Below are positions 41,809 through 53,682 of a stretch of 64,000 nucleotides of DNA, piece after piece (the first letter of the stretch is position 1; each line of letters begins with the position of its first letter). The DNA is from Streptomyces sp. NBC_01142. Lineage in GTDB: Bacteria > Actinomycetota > Actinomycetes > Streptomycetales > Streptomycetaceae. Both the position numbers and the translations under genes were made by a program. The stretch is from positions 2,492,501 to 2,556,500 of the forward strand of contig NZ_JAPEOR010000002.1 in assembly GCF_026341125.1 (NCBI RefSeq). Direction: 5' to 3'. The notes beneath the pieces are model-generated. The model did no database searches, was not told the origin of the DNA, and was given only the letters and a program-made list of their open reading frames with translations.

Positions 41809-44270
41809 ACAGCTACCCCGCCCCCGCAGACGCCTTCACCCTGTCCGCGCCGGTCCGGCTCTGGGAGGACGGCTTCGCCGCCGACCCGCACAGCTACTAC
41901 GCGACGCTGAAGGCCCAGGGCCCCATCGGCTGGGCGGAGCTGGCGCCCGGTATCCCCGCGTACGTCGTCACCGACCGCCGCGCGGCCCTCGATCTGCTGC
42001 ACGACGCCGAGACCTGGTCGCACGACCCCAGGCCCTGGGAGTCCACGGTCGCCGAGGACTCACCGATCCTCGGCATGATGCGGTGGCGGCCCAACACCCT
42101 CTTCGCCGACGGCGATGCGCACATCCGCTACCGTCGCACCCTGGTCGACGCCTTCGACCTGGTGGAGCCGCACGACCTGCGCGAGCGAGTGCACCGCGCG
42201 GTGGACATCCTGGTGTCCCGGTTCGGCCCCGAGGGCCGTGCCGACCTCGTCGCCGGCTTCGCCCGCCCGCTGATGGCGCTGATCTTCAACAACCTCTTCG
42301 GGCTGCCGGACAGCGAGAGCGGACGCCTCAACGACTCGCTCGGCCAGATGATGGAGGGCGGAGCCCAGTCCGCGCAGGGCGAGGCCGAGTACGGCCGGTA
42401 CGTCCTCGAACTCATCGCCGCCAAGAGCGCCCAGCGGGGCGATGACCTGACCAGCTGGCTGCTCGACCACCCCCTCGCCCTCACCCCCGAGGAAGTCACC
42501 TGGCAGGTCTTCCTCACCCTCGGCGCCGGCCATGAGCCCACCGCGAACCTCGTCTCCAACGCGCTGTCCCGCATCCTGGGCAATCCCGCGTACTACTCCA
42601 CCCTCACCAGCGGCTCACGCCCCGTCATGGACGCGGTCGTCGAGGTGCTGCGGTACGAGACCCCGCTGTCGAACTACGGCATCCACTTCGCCCGCGAGTC
42701 GCTCAGCTTCCACGGCGTCTGGGTGCAGGCCGCGATCCCGGTCGTCGTCTCCTACGGCGCGCTCGGGCACTTCGCCGAGAAGGAGTTCGCCGGGGCCCAC
42801 CACCCGCACGACGCCTCGCATCTGTCGTGGTCGGCCGGTGAACACGCCTGCCCCGTCAAGCAGCACACCCTGCTGATCGCCACCGAAGCCATCGAACGGC
42901 TCACCCAGTGGCTCCCCGACCTGGAGCCCACCACCCCGCGCGAGCGCCTCGCCTGGCGTCCGGGGCCCTTCCACCGTTCCCTGACGGCGCTGCCCGTCCG
43001 CTTCACCCCCCGTACCCCCGACCAGCCAGGGAGACCGAGCATGACCGTGTCCACCCGCGTGGCCCTCGACCCGTTCGGCGCCGACATCCCCGCCGAGAGC
43101 GCCCGGCTGCGCGCGCTCGGCCCCGTGGTGCCCGTCGAGCTGCCGGGCGGCATACCCGCCTGGGCGCCCACCGGCTACGACACCCTCAAGACCCTGATCC
43201 TGGACTCCCGGATCAGCAGGGACCCGCGCAAGCACTGGTCGCTCTGGCCCGAGCTCGGCGAACACCCCGCCTGGGGCTGGATCCTGGGCTGGGTCGGCGT
43301 GGTCAACATGCTGTCCACATACGGCCCCGACCACACCCGGCTGCGCAAGCTCGTCGCGCCCAGCTTCACCGCCCGCCGTACCGAGGCGATGCGCACCCGG
43401 GTGGAACAGATCACCGCCGAGCTGCTCGAGGGCCTCGGCACCGCGGGGGCCTCCGGCGACGTGGTCGACGTACGGGCCGGTTACGCCCACCCGCTGCCCA
43501 TGCGCCTGATCTGCGAGCTGTTCGGCGTCCCCGAGGAGCTGCGCGAGGACACCGGCCGGCTGATCGCCGCCATCATGGACACCTCCGACCCCAGCCCGGA
43601 GCATGCCGCGTCCGTCCAGCGGCAGATCGGCACCGTGCTGCCCGCCCTCATCGGCTACAAGAGCGAGCACCCGGGCGACGACATGACCACCGAGCTCATC
43701 AAGGTCCGCGACGAGGACGGCGACCGGCTCAGCGACGAGGAGCTCCTCTACACCCTGCTGCTGGTCATCGGCGCCGGATTCGAGACCACGGTCAACCTCA
43801 TCGGCAACGCCGTCGTGGCTCTCCTCCAGCACCCCGATCAGCTCGCCGCCGTACGCTCCGGCGAGATCGGCTGGGACGCCGTCGTCGACGAGGTCCTGCG
43901 CGTCCACCCCTCCATCGCCAGCCTCCCGCTGCGCTTCGCGGTCACCGACATCACCGTCGACGGGGTGACCATCCCGGCGGGCGACGCCATCGTCACCACC
44001 TACGCGGCGGCGGGGTACGACCCCGAGCACTACGGCCCCGACTCCACGGAGTTCGACGCCACGCGCGGAGCCGACGACCACCTCGCCTTCGGCATCGGTG
44101 TACATCGCTGCATCGGCGCCCCGCTCGCCCGGATGGAGGCCCTCACCGCGCTTCCGGCGCTCTTCGAGCGCTACCCGGACCTCCGGCTGGCGGCCGAGCC
44201 CGGCGAACTGCGGCAGGTGCCGTCGTTCATCGCGTACGGCTGGCAGGAGATCCCGGTCCGGCTGCGGTAA
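41805..44270 (+). CDS. Fused double cytochrome P450 (CYP157-like plus CYP154-like)
   Basis: One open frame of 821 residues. The first P450 (1-410) has an I helix with GAGHEPTANL, an EVLR ExxR motif and an unusual heme loop, SWSAGEHACPV, lacking the usual FGxG. The second (from M413; ATG 43041) is canonical: GAGFETTVNL, EVLR, and heme loop FGIGVHRCIG. In other conservons these are two genes. Here no stop separates them, yet an AGGGAG lies 8 bp before ATG 43041, so internal initiation may also yield a free second P450. Both lack a redox partner domain. cvnE/cvnF is the usual naming. Confidence 0.85.
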   Translation: MNSYPAPADAFTLSAPVRLWEDGFAADPHSYYATLKAQGPIGWAELAPGIPAYVVTDRRAALDLLHDAETWSHDPRPWESTVAEDSPILGMMRWRPNTLFADGDAHIRYRRTLVDAFDLVEPHDLRERVHRAVDILVSRFGPEGRADLVAGFARPLMALIFNNLFGLPDSESGRLNDSLGQMMEGGAQSAQGEAEYGRYVLELIAAKSAQRGDDLTSWLLDHPLALTPEEVTWQVFLTLGAGHEPTANLVSNALSRILGNPAYYSTLTSGSRPVMDAVVEVLRYETPLSNYGIHFARESLSFHGVWVQAAIPVVVSYGALGHFAEKEFAGAHHPHDASHLSWSAGEHACPVKQHTLLIATEAIERLTQWLPDLEPTTPRERLAWRPGPFHRSLTALPVRFTPRTPDQPGRPSMTVSTRVALDPFGADIPAESARLRALGPVVPVELPGGIPAWAPTGYDTLKTLILDSRISRDPRKHWSLWPELGEHPAWGWILGWVGVVNMLSTYGPDHTRLRKLVAPSFTARRTEAMRTRVEQITAELLEGLGTAGASGDVVDVRAGYAHPLPMRLICELFGVPEELREDTGRLIAAIMDTSDPSPEHAASVQRQIGTVLPALIGYKSEHPGDDMTTELIKVRDEDGDRLSDEELLYTLLLVIGAGFETTVNLIGNAVVALLQHPDQLAAVRSGEIGWDAVVDEVLRVHPSIASLPLRFAVTDITVDGVTIPAGDAIVTTYAAAGYDPEHYGPDSTEFDATRGADDHLAFGIGVHRCIGAPLARMEALTALPALFERYPDLRLAAEPGELRQVPSFIAYGWQEIPVRLR

Positions 44271-44311
44271 CGCGGCAGCCGCGCTGTCCTCGGCCGCCGG
44301 ACGGGCTGATG

Positions 44312-45871
44312 TCAGCCGGAAACCCGCCGCAGTTCCGTCTTCAGGACCTTCCCGCTCGCGTTCCTCGGCAGCTCGCTCACGAACTCCACCTCCCTCGGCA
44401 CCTTGTAGTTCGCCATCTCCCGGCGCGACCAGGCGATCAGATCGTCCGCCGTGAGGGTCGCGCCCCGGTGCCGTACCGCGTACGCCTTTCCCACCTCGCC
44501 GAGCCGCGGATCCGGGACGCCGATGACGGCGATCTCCGCGATCTCCGGGTGCAGCCCGAGCAGTTGCTCGATCTCCGCCGGGTAGGCGTTGAACCCGCCG
44601 ACGATGAACATGTCCTTGATCCGGTCGGTGATCCGGAGATTTCCCTCCCCGTCCAGTACGCCGACGTCGCCCGTGCGCAGCCAGCCGTCTTCCGTGATCG
44701 TCCGGGCTGTGCCGTCCGGGTCCTCGAAGTAGCCCTGCATCACGTTGTGTCCGCGTACCAGGACCTCGCCCGGCTCGCCCGTGTCCGCGAGCACGCGGAC
44801 CTCTGTACCGGGGATGGCGCGGCCGGAGGTGGAGGCGATCGTTCTGGGATCGTCGCCGCGGCGGCACATGGTGACGATGCCGCTCGCCTCGGAGAGGCCG
44901 TACGCGGTGAGGACGGTGGCGATGCCCAGTTCGCCGCGCAGCCGCTCGACCAGCCGGAGGGGGACGACCGCCGCACCGGTGACGACGAGACGCAGCGCGC
45001 TCAGATCGTGCCGGCCGCGGGCCGGGTGGTCGAGCAGGGACTGGTGGAGGGTGGGCGGTCCGGGCAGCACCGATATCCGCTCGGCCGCGATATTGGCCAG
45101 CACGGTGTCCACGTTGAAGACCGGCTGCGGCACCATCGTCGCCCCCCGGGTCAGACAGGCGATGATGCCCGCCTTGTAGCCGAAGGTGTGGAAGAAGGGG
45201 TTCACGATCAGATAGCGGTCGCCCTCGCGCAGTCCGGCGAGCTCGCTCCAGGCGTCGTAGCAGCGCAGTGTCTGCGCGTGGGTGATGACGGCGCCCTTGG
45301 GGCTGCCTGTGGTGCCCGAGGTGAAGACGATGTCCGAGGGCGCGGAGGGGACCACCGAGTCCGCGCGGGTGCGGACCTCGGCCGCCGGGATGCTGTCACC
45401 GCCCGCCAGGAAGTCCTTCCAGGTACGGAAGTCCTCGGGAGCGCTGTCCGCCAGCACCACCACCTCCTCCAGGTGCGGCAGGTCCACGTCCGCGCGGCGC
45501 AGGGACGCGACGTACGACGTCCCCAGGAACGTGCCCGTGATGAAGAGCAGTCTGGCGCGGCTGCGCTGGAGGACGTACGCCGCCTCACCGCCCTTGAAGC
45601 GGGTGTTCAGCGGCACCAGAACCGCCCCGGCCGTCACCGCACCCAGCGCCGAGACGATCCAGTCCAGGGTGTTCGGCGCCCAGAGCGCGACCCGGTCGCC
45701 CGGTTCGACGCCGGACGCCATGCACGCGGCGGCGGCACGCTCGACCCGCTCGCCCAGTTCGGCGTACGAGATGCGGGTACGGCCCTCGACGACGGCCTCG
45801 CGCCCGCCGTACCGTTCGGCAGCGCTCCGTACCAGCTTCGGGATGGTGCCCCATTCCAGGTCGCCGCGCAT
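44312..45871 (-). CDS. Acyl-CoA ligase (AMP-forming, FadD3-like)
   Basis: 519 residues. The AMP-binding motif is VFTSGTTGSPKGAV; others are TAYGLSEASG, GWLRTGDVGVLD and RIKDMFIVGGFNAYPAEIE, and the C-terminal LPRNASGKVLK supplies the catalytic lysine. It activates a carboxylic acid to its CoA ester for degradation. The length and motifs are close to FadD3-type ligases of steroid-ring acids, but the substrate is not readable. The ATG at 45871 is chosen. It diverges from the thiolase, with box F between them. Confidence 0.93.
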   Translation of the reverse strand: MRGDLEWGTIPKLVRSAAERYGGREAVVEGRTRISYAELGERVERAAAACMASGVEPGDRVALWAPNTLDWIVSALGAVTAGAVLVPLNTRFKGGEAAYVLQRSRARLLFITGTFLGTSYVASLRRADVDLPHLEEVVVLADSAPEDFRTWKDFLAGGDSIPAAEVRTRADSVVPSAPSDIVFTSGTTGSPKGAVITHAQTLRCYDAWSELAGLREGDRYLIVNPFFHTFGYKAGIIACLTRGATMVPQPVFNVDTVLANIAAERISVLPGPPTLHQSLLDHPARGRHDLSALRLVVTGAAVVPLRLVERLRGELGIATVLTAYGLSEASGIVTMCRRGDDPRTIASTSGRAIPGTEVRVLADTGEPGEVLVRGHNVMQGYFEDPDGTARTITEDGWLRTGDVGVLDGEGNLRITDRIKDMFIVGGFNAYPAEIEQLLGLHPEIAEIAVIGVPDPRLGEVGKAYAVRHRGATLTADDLIAWSRREMANYKVPREVEFVSELPRNASGKVLKTELRRVSG

Positions 45872-45903
45872 CGCTCGCCCTCCCACCGGTCCCGCCAACT
45901 TAG

Positions 45904-45918
45904 CTGACTATCCGTCAG
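45904..45918. promoter_or_regulatory. CTGAC-N5-GTCAG box F
   Basis: CTGACTATCCGTCAG, perfect. It lies between the divergent acyl-CoA ligase and thiolase genes (33 bp from each start), so one regulator could control both. Confidence 0.75.
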
Positions 45919-45950
45919 ATTAGCTGTAGCCTTCCCCGCTGTCAGCAGTC

Positions 45951-47120
45951 ATGACGATCGCGGAGGCAGCGGTGGCGACGCTCAGGGACGCAACAGCGAT
46001 AGCCGGGATAGGGCAGACCCCGTTCGCCAAACAACTCCCGGACTCCGAGAAGACGTTGGCGTGCCGGGCCATTCTCGCCGCGCTCGACGACGCCGGGATC
46101 GACCCGTCCGAGGTCGACGGTTTCGCCTCGTACACGATGGAGGAGACCGACGAGGTCGAGATCGCCAAGGCCATCGGCGCGGGCGACGTGACCTACTTCT
46201 CCAAGGTCGGCTACGGCGGCGGCGGTTCCTGCGCCACCCTCGCCCATCTCGCGGGCGCGATCGCCACCGGCCAGGCGAGCGTCGGTGTCGCCTGGCGCTC
46301 CCGCAAACGCGGCTCCGGACCAAGGCCCTGGAAGAACACGGCGGTTCAGCTGCCCACCCCCGCCCAGTGGACCCGCCCCTTCGGACTCCTGCGGCCCGCC
46401 GACGAGATCGGGATGCTGGCCCGGCGCTATATGCACGAGTACGGCGCCACCCGGGACCATCTCTTCAATGTCGCCCTCGCCTGCCGCAACCGTGCCAACC
46501 AGAATCCGGCCGCGGTGATGTACGAGCGGCCGCTGACCCGTGAGATGTATATGACCGCCCGCTGGATCAGCGAGCCGCTCTGCCTCTTCGACAACTGCCT
46601 GGAGACGGACGGCGCGCTGGCCTGCGTCATCGTCTCGGCCGAGCGGGCCCGCGACTGCCGGCAGCGGCCGGTGTACCTCCACTCCGCCGCCCAGGGCCTG
46701 CCCGCCCAGCACCACGGGATGGTCAACTACTGGAACGACGACCCGCTCACCGGGCCCGCCTGGACGGCGGCCAGACACCTGTGGAAGACCGCCGACTTCG
46801 GGCCGCAGGACGTGGACGTGGCGCAGATCTACGACGCGTTCACCCCGCTCGTCCCGCTCTCGCTGGAGGGCTACGGCTTCTGCGGCCGCGGCGAGGGCGC
46901 GGCGTTCACCGAGGGCGGGGCCCTGGAGATCGGCGGCCGGCTGCCTCTCAACACGGGCGGCGGCGGGCTCTCGGAGGCGTACGTACACGGCTTCAACCTG
47001 ATCACCGAGGGCGTGAAACAGCTGCGCGGCACCAGCACCGCCCAGGTCCCGGACGCCGCCACCTGTCTGGTCACCGCCGGCGAGGGCGTGCCCACGTCGG
47101 CCGTTCTGCTGAGGAGTTGA
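45951..47120 (+). CDS. Lipid-transfer thiolase (Ltp2-type)
   Basis: 389 residues. The thiolase fold is shown by AIAGIGQTPFAKQLPDSEKT, GYGGGGSCATLAHLAGAIAT (Cys in the nucleophile region), LETDGALACVIVSAERARD, AQIYDAFTPLV and NTGGGGLSEAYVHGFN. The usual HEAF and GHP signatures are replaced by YDAF and AYVHG, as in Ltp2-like aldolases rather than true thiolases. It is directly followed by a DUF35 protein, as Ltp2 is paired with ChsH2-DUF35. It probably performs a retro-aldol or thiolytic cleavage of an acyl-CoA. Confidence 0.9.
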   Translation: MTIAEAAVATLRDATAIAGIGQTPFAKQLPDSEKTLACRAILAALDDAGIDPSEVDGFASYTMEETDEVEIAKAIGAGDVTYFSKVGYGGGGSCATLAHLAGAIATGQASVGVAWRSRKRGSGPRPWKNTAVQLPTPAQWTRPFGLLRPADEIGMLARRYMHEYGATRDHLFNVALACRNRANQNPAAVMYERPLTREMYMTARWISEPLCLFDNCLETDGALACVIVSAERARDCRQRPVYLHSAAQGLPAQHHGMVNYWNDDPLTGPAWTAARHLWKTADFGPQDVDVAQIYDAFTPLVPLSLEGYGFCGRGEGAAFTEGGALEIGGRLPLNTGGGGLSEAYVHGFNLITEGVKQLRGTSTAQVPDAATCLVTAGEGVPTSAVLLRS

Positions 47121-47121
47121 G

Positions 47122-47565
47122 ATGACCGACGCCTTGCTTCTGCCGGTCCCGGACGACGACGGCGCACCCTTCTGGGAGTACGCCGCCCAGGGCGAACTGC
47201 GCGTTCAGGCCTGCGCCGGACCCGGCTGCGGCGAGCTGCGCTTCCCGCCCCGGCCCTGCTGCCCGCACTGCCGGTCGTTCGCGAGCGAGTGGCACAGGAT
47301 GAGCGGGCGCGGCCGCATCTGGTCGTACGTACTCCCCCATCCGCCGCTGCTGCCCGCGTACGCCGCCCAGGCGCCGTACAACGCGGTCGTCGTCGAGCTG
47401 CTGGACGCACCGCGCATCCGGCTGGCCGGCAATGTGGTCGCCGCGCCGGACGCGCCGCTGAACTCCGTGGACCCGGCACGGCTGCGCATCGGGGCCGGGG
47501 TGAAGGTGGCGTTCACGCGCCTCGGTGACCTCACCGTCCCGCGCTGGCTGCTGGAGCGCGCATGA
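47122..47565 (+). CDS. DUF35 OB-fold protein with zinc ribbon
   Basis: 147 residues, starting 2 bp after the thiolase stop. The rubredoxin-like ribbon is CAGPGCGELRFPPRPCCPHC; the OB fold follows (GRGRIWSYVLPHPPLLPAYA, YNAVVVELLDAPRIRLAGNV). In the steroid side-chain aldolase this domain completes the active complex with Ltp2. The ATG has GTTGAGAT upstream. Coupled to the next gene by overlap. Confidence 0.93.
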   Translation: MTDALLLPVPDDDGAPFWEYAAQGELRVQACAGPGCGELRFPPRPCCPHCRSFASEWHRMSGRGRIWSYVLPHPPLLPAYAAQAPYNAVVVELLDAPRIRLAGNVVAAPDAPLNSVDPARLRIGAGVKVAFTRLGDLTVPRWLLERA

Positions 47566-48338
47566 GTATCCGGGTGGAGGCGGACAAGGAGACGGGCGTC
47601 GCGCTGGTCACGCTCGACCGCCCCGAGAAGCACAACGCGATCGACACGGCGACGGCAGGTGAACTGTCGGCCGCCTGGCGGCAGTTCCGCTACGACGACT
47701 CCGTACGGGCCGTGGTGATCACCGGGTCGGGCAGCAAGGCCTTCTGCACCGGCATCGACCGCTCGGCCGAAGTGCCGCAGCCCTCCTCGCCGTACACGAT
47801 CGACGATCCGCTGATCGCGATCGGTCCGAAGGCGAACGACCTGTGGAAGCCGGTGATCGCGGCCGTGGAGGGGATGGCCTGCGGCGGGGCGTTCTATCTG
47901 ATCGGGGAGAGCGAGTTCGTCCTCGCGTCGCACGAGGCGGAGTTCTTCGACCCGCATACGACGTACGGCATGGTCAGCGCGTACGAGACGATCTTCCTGG
48001 CGCAGCGGATGCCGTTCGGCGAGGTGGCGCGGATGGCGCTGATGGGGACGGCGGAGCGGCTCTCGGCCCGGCGCGCGTACGAGACGGGTCTGGTCTCGGA
48101 GCTGACGGAACCGGGCGAGGCGGCGGCGGCCGCGCTGCGGGCCGCGGCGGTGGTGGCGTCGTACCCGACCGAGGCCGTACAGGGCACCGTACGGGCGGTG
48201 TGGTCGGCGAAGGAGGCGGCGCGGGCCCAGGCACTCGCCCATGCCCCGCACCTGATCGCGCTCGGGAACCTGCCGCCGGAGCGGCAGGCCGAGCTCTTCA
48301 CGAGCGGGCGGGGCAGGGGGAGTTACCGGCTGCGGTAG
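47562..48338 (+). CDS. Enoyl-CoA hydratase/isomerase
   Basis: 258 residues, ATGA overlap with the DUF35 gene. The crotonase motifs are VTLDRPEKHNAIDTATAGEL, VITGSGSKAFCTGIDRSAEV and GMACGGAFYLIGESEFVLAS (oxyanion hole), with HTTYGMVSAYE where a catalytic Glu is expected in typical hydratases. It hydrates an enoyl-CoA to feed the thiolase/aldolase. Box F controls the operon. Confidence 0.93.
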   Translation: MSIRVEADKETGVALVTLDRPEKHNAIDTATAGELSAAWRQFRYDDSVRAVVITGSGSKAFCTGIDRSAEVPQPSSPYTIDDPLIAIGPKANDLWKPVIAAVEGMACGGAFYLIGESEFVLASHEAEFFDPHTTYGMVSAYETIFLAQRMPFGEVARMALMGTAERLSARRAYETGLVSELTEPGEAAAAALRAAAVVASYPTEAVQGTVRAVWSAKEAARAQALAHAPHLIALGNLPPERQAELFTSGRGRGSYRLR

Positions 48339-48388
48339 GGCGTGTTGCGGAAGGAGCGCCCTGGCTGCCGGCGGACACCTCGCGGGGT

Positions 48389-48405
48389 CCGGGGCGGAGC
48401 CCCGG
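48389..48405. terminator. Hairpin terminator (CCGGGGC-GGA-GCCCCGG)
   Basis: Perfect 7-bp stem between the convergent enoyl-CoA hydratase and the secreted Ser-rich protein. Confidence 0.7.
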
Positions 48406-48930
48406 TCAGCTCGCGGTACGGCTGGCGCTGATGACTTCGCACTTCTTGTACTCGGCGCCGTTGGTGGTGCCGGTGTACGGAGTGGTGGCCACGCCGGACG
48501 CGGAACCGCCGGCCGCGACCTGGAGGTTGTCGACCTTGGCGATCGCCGTGTTGACCGCGGGGTCGCCGATGCCGCCCTTGAACTGCAGGCTCACGTCGTA
48601 GGCGTACGCCAGCGAGTCATTGTTGGTGACCGTGATCTTCGCGGTGAGGTTCTTGCCGGTGCTGTCGAGCTTGCACTCGTCGATCCTGACGTCGCGCTCG
48701 GCCTTGTGCGCACTGGAGCCGCCGGTGACGGAGCCGATGGACCCGCCGGTGCTGGAGCTGCTGCCGCTGTCGTTGCTGCCGCCGCTCGTGCTGCCGCCGC
48801 TGCTACTGCTACTGCTGCTGCTTCCGCTGCTGTTGTTGTCGCAGCCACCGCCGCCGGAGCCACGGGCTCCGGTCAGGGCGACGACTGCAATGCCGAATAC
48901 AGCAATGGCGCGGACATGGCGAATCTTCAC
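48406..48930 (-). CDS. Exported Ser/Gly-rich protein
   Basis: 174 residues. A Sec signal (about 1-25, VRAIAVFGIAVVALTGARGS) is followed by a long Ser/Gly/Thr stretch and a folded C-terminal domain with two Cys (ECKLDSTGKNLTAKITVTNN, KKCEVISASRTAS). The N-terminal Cys (GGGGC) may not be a true lipobox. The start is a GTG. The C-terminal part resembles DUF4352-like immunoglobulin-type domains. Function unknown. Confidence 0.75.
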   Translation of the reverse strand: MKIRHVRAIAVFGIAVVALTGARGSGGGGCDNNSSGSSSSSSSSGGSTSGGSNDSGSSSSTGGSIGSVTGGSSAHKAERDVRIDECKLDSTGKNLTAKITVTNNDSLAYAYDVSLQFKGGIGDPAVNTAIAKVDNLQVAAGGSASGVATTPYTGTTNGAEYKKCEVISASRTAS

Positions 48931-49045
48931 GTTTCAACCCCCGTTGAAGGTGTGGTGGAGTGGGGCCCGATTTGACGAGCGCACGTCACCCTAGCAGCGG
49001 TTGATCAGCCTCCAGTTCCCGATTCTGTCCCAAGACGGCAGCCAC

Positions 49046-49684
49046 TCAACCACGGTGGGGCGGGAAGGGGTCCCAGGGCTGCGGCGGCGTCTCGTCCGGC
49101 GGCGGGGCTGCCGGGGGCGCGGTGTCGCCCGGCCGGTGGGGCGGCTCGTAGGGCGACCCGTACGTCGGCTCGTGGGGCTGCCCGTGCGACGGCTCGTAGG
49201 GCTCGTAGGGCTGCCCGTACGCCTGCTCGTAGGGCGGCTCGTGAGGCGGCGGCTCGGCGTAGGCCGGCTCGCCGCGGCCGCTCATCACCAGCGCGGCCAT
49301 GAGCAGCAGCACCCCGCCGCCGAAGGCGATCCCCACACCGACACCAAGTCCCTCGTCGCCGCTGCCGCCGACCGTCAGGATGCCCTCGGCCTGGCCCTGC
49401 CGGACCATCCACAGGACGGTGAAACCGAGCACGATCACTCCGGAGAGCGCAACCAGGAGGCGCGAGCGCAGGAGGAGGCCGACCAGGGTCACCAACACGG
49501 CGAAGGCGAAGGGAAGCAGGAGCGAGGCCGCGAGTCCGGCCGCAGTCCCGGTGATGCCGTTGAAGAGGTCCTGGACGCGGTAGTCGCGTCCTTGACGGCC
49601 GTCGTACCAGTCACGGAAGGGGCTGAATACGACGGCCGCCGCTCCGGCGAGAGCGAGGAGGGAGCCCATGATGTTGCGGATCAT
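49046..49684 (-). CDS. Membrane protein with Pro/Tyr/Glu-rich tail
   Basis: 212 residues. Four hydrophobic segments fall near 5-22, 47-70, 75-92 and 108-128. The tail is made of PYE/GQP repeats (PPYEQAYGQPYEPYEPSHGQ). GGGAG precedes the ATG at 49684. No family is recognised. Adjacent to the kinase gene on the same strand, so it may be in the same operon. Confidence 0.75.
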   Translation of the reverse strand: MIRNIMGSLLALAGAAAVVFSPFRDWYDGRQGRDYRVQDLFNGITGTAAGLAASLLLPFAFAVLVTLVGLLLRSRLLVALSGVIVLGFTVLWMVRQGQAEGILTVGGSGDEGLGVGVGIAFGGGVLLLMAALVMSGRGEPAYAEPPPHEPPYEQAYGQPYEPYEPSHGQPHEPTYGSPYEPPHRPGDTAPPAAPPPDETPPQPWDPFPPHRG

Positions 49685-49822
49685 CAGCGGACTCCCTTCG
49701 CCGTTCCGCTCTCGATCACGACGCTACGCCCGGTGGGTGCGCGTCGCCACCAGGGCCCGGCCCCGCCAGACCCCGCAGGGCGCGCACCCGTGCGAGCCCC
49801 GGCCGCGCCCCGCACGAGCCTT

Positions 49823-52267
<2,445 letters not shown>

Positions 52268-52674
52268 CACGTGCCTGCCACCTCCCCGTACGGGCCCCAG
52301 TACATATGGAGCCCGTCAAATTCCAGCCCCGTGCAGCGTCTCACCACCGAGACCCTCAGCGGTGCGCACCCTGATTCTTCCTGTCGGAGGCGGCGGTTGC
52401 GAACCCGGGGGCGGATCGGGGTGTCTCACCCGGTTTCGGGCACGGTCAGGGGGGTGCGGAGCGGTTTTCGCCTCCGGATACGCGCCTCCCGGCGCCCTGG
52501 GGGGCAGTCCTGGCGCGTGCCGGCCACTTGGGGTTGCCCATGTCGTCACGTTCGGCCACGGAACGCCAGGTGCAGGAGGAGGCGCTGCAACAATCGGCGC
52601 ATGCGGGGGGAGGAGCGGCGAGCCGCTCAACCCCGCGTCCTGCAGGCCGTGTTCAGGACGCGTTCAAGCCATGC
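52268..52674. other. Intergenic stretch without a gene
   Basis: About 400 bp, GC-rich. Minus-strand open frames here are Pro-rich and lack a ribosome site or family features, so I call no gene. Confidence 0.6.
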
Positions 52675-53448
52675 TCAGGCCGCCTTGGGTTCGGCGAGTA
52701 CGGCAAACACAGCGCCCTGGTTGTCGGTGAGCACCGCGATGCGCCCGTACGGGATGTCGAACGGCGGCGCCTGAACCCGGCCGCCGAGACGGGTGACCGC
52801 CGCCACGGCCTCGTCGCAGTCCTCCACGCAGAAGTAGATGAGGAAGTGCCCGGGCATCTCGGCAGGGAAGGCGTCGGTGAGCACGCTGCGCCCGCCGATC
52901 GCGGTGTCGTCCCCCGGTTGCGTACCGGCGGGCGACCACATCCGGAAGTCGATGGAGGCGTCGGGCAGATCCGTCCCCTGGAAGCCGAAGACCGACTCGT
53001 AGAAGGCGTCGACCCGCTCCTTGTCGCGGGTGTACACCTCGGTCCAGCAGAAGGAGCCGGGCTCGTCCTGCTTCTCGAAGCCGGGCCGGTCGCCGCCCTG
53101 CCAGAGCCCGAAGACCGCACCGCCCGGGTCCACGCCGACCGCCATCGTCCCCATGTTGGCCACCGGCAGCGGGGCGGTGATCACCTGGCCGCCGGCGTCC
53201 CTGATCTTCCTGCTGAGCGCGGCGGCGTCGGCGGTGGCGAAGTAGACACCCCAGACGGTGGGCATCCGGCCGTCCCGCTTGGGCGCAAGACCGGCGACCA
53301 GTTTTCCGTCACTGAGGGCCTCGACATAGCGCCCTTCCCGCTCCTCGAACGTCCACCCGAAGAGCTCGCCGTAGAAGCGCTTGCCCGCCTCGACATCGGG
53401 GAGCAATGCGTCCACCCAGCACGGCATGCCCTCTGTGAATGCGGCCAT
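52675..53448 (-). CDS. VOC-family (glyoxalase-like) protein
   Basis: 257 residues made of two betaalphabetabetabeta modules. Module 1: PCWVDALLPDVEAGKRFYGE to VGVDPGGAVFGLWQG. Module 2: GSFCWTEVYTRDKERVDAFY to IAVLTDNQGAVFAVL. Such paired modules bind a metal or a small ligand. The ATG at 53448 has GGAAGG upstream. The frame extends further but without homology. Substrate unknown. Confidence 0.93.
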   Translation of the reverse strand: MAAFTEGMPCWVDALLPDVEAGKRFYGELFGWTFEEREGRYVEALSDGKLVAGLAPKRDGRMPTVWGVYFATADAAALSRKIRDAGGQVITAPLPVANMGTMAVGVDPGGAVFGLWQGGDRPGFEKQDEPGSFCWTEVYTRDKERVDAFYESVFGFQGTDLPDASIDFRMWSPAGTQPGDDTAIGGRSVLTDAFPAEMPGHFLIYFCVEDCDEAVAAVTRLGGRVQAPPFDIPYGRIAVLTDNQGAVFAVLAEPKAA

Positions 53449-53589
53449 GGACCTTCCTTCCCTGATACGGGATATGGCGCCCGTCACATTCAAGCTAACG
53501 GCGCAGCACGCGGGGTGCAGAGATTTAATTCGAACATGTGCGCAATTATCCCGATCTGAGGCCGCTCACCAGGCCGAGATTCGTTGAGT

Positions 53590-53611
53590 TGTGCACAGAA
53601 GTTGTCCACAG
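53590..53611. promoter_or_regulatory. Two DnaA-box-like sites before the TetR gene
   Basis: TTGTCCACA (53603-53611) is the perfect Streptomyces DnaA box; TTGTGCACA (53590-53598) has one mismatch, followed by TGTTGATAA. They lie about 80-100 bp upstream of the TetR gene at 53691. Confidence 0.5.
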
Positions 53612-53682
53612 GCTGTTGATAAGACTATTGCTGCACCCCATTTGCAGTCGGCCGAATCGCGCGCCGATCACCCCTCGGTAAG

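Noticed and set aside
42615..44867. Minus-strand frame of 750 codons
   Set aside because: Covers the P450 and ligase genes in the wrong frame; no family features.
42908..45907. Plus-strand frame of 999 codons
   Set aside because: Out-of-phase reading of the second P450 and antisense of the ligase.
52316..52630. 104-codon Pro-rich minus-strand frame
   Set aside because: No ribosome site, no domain, composition explained by GC bias.
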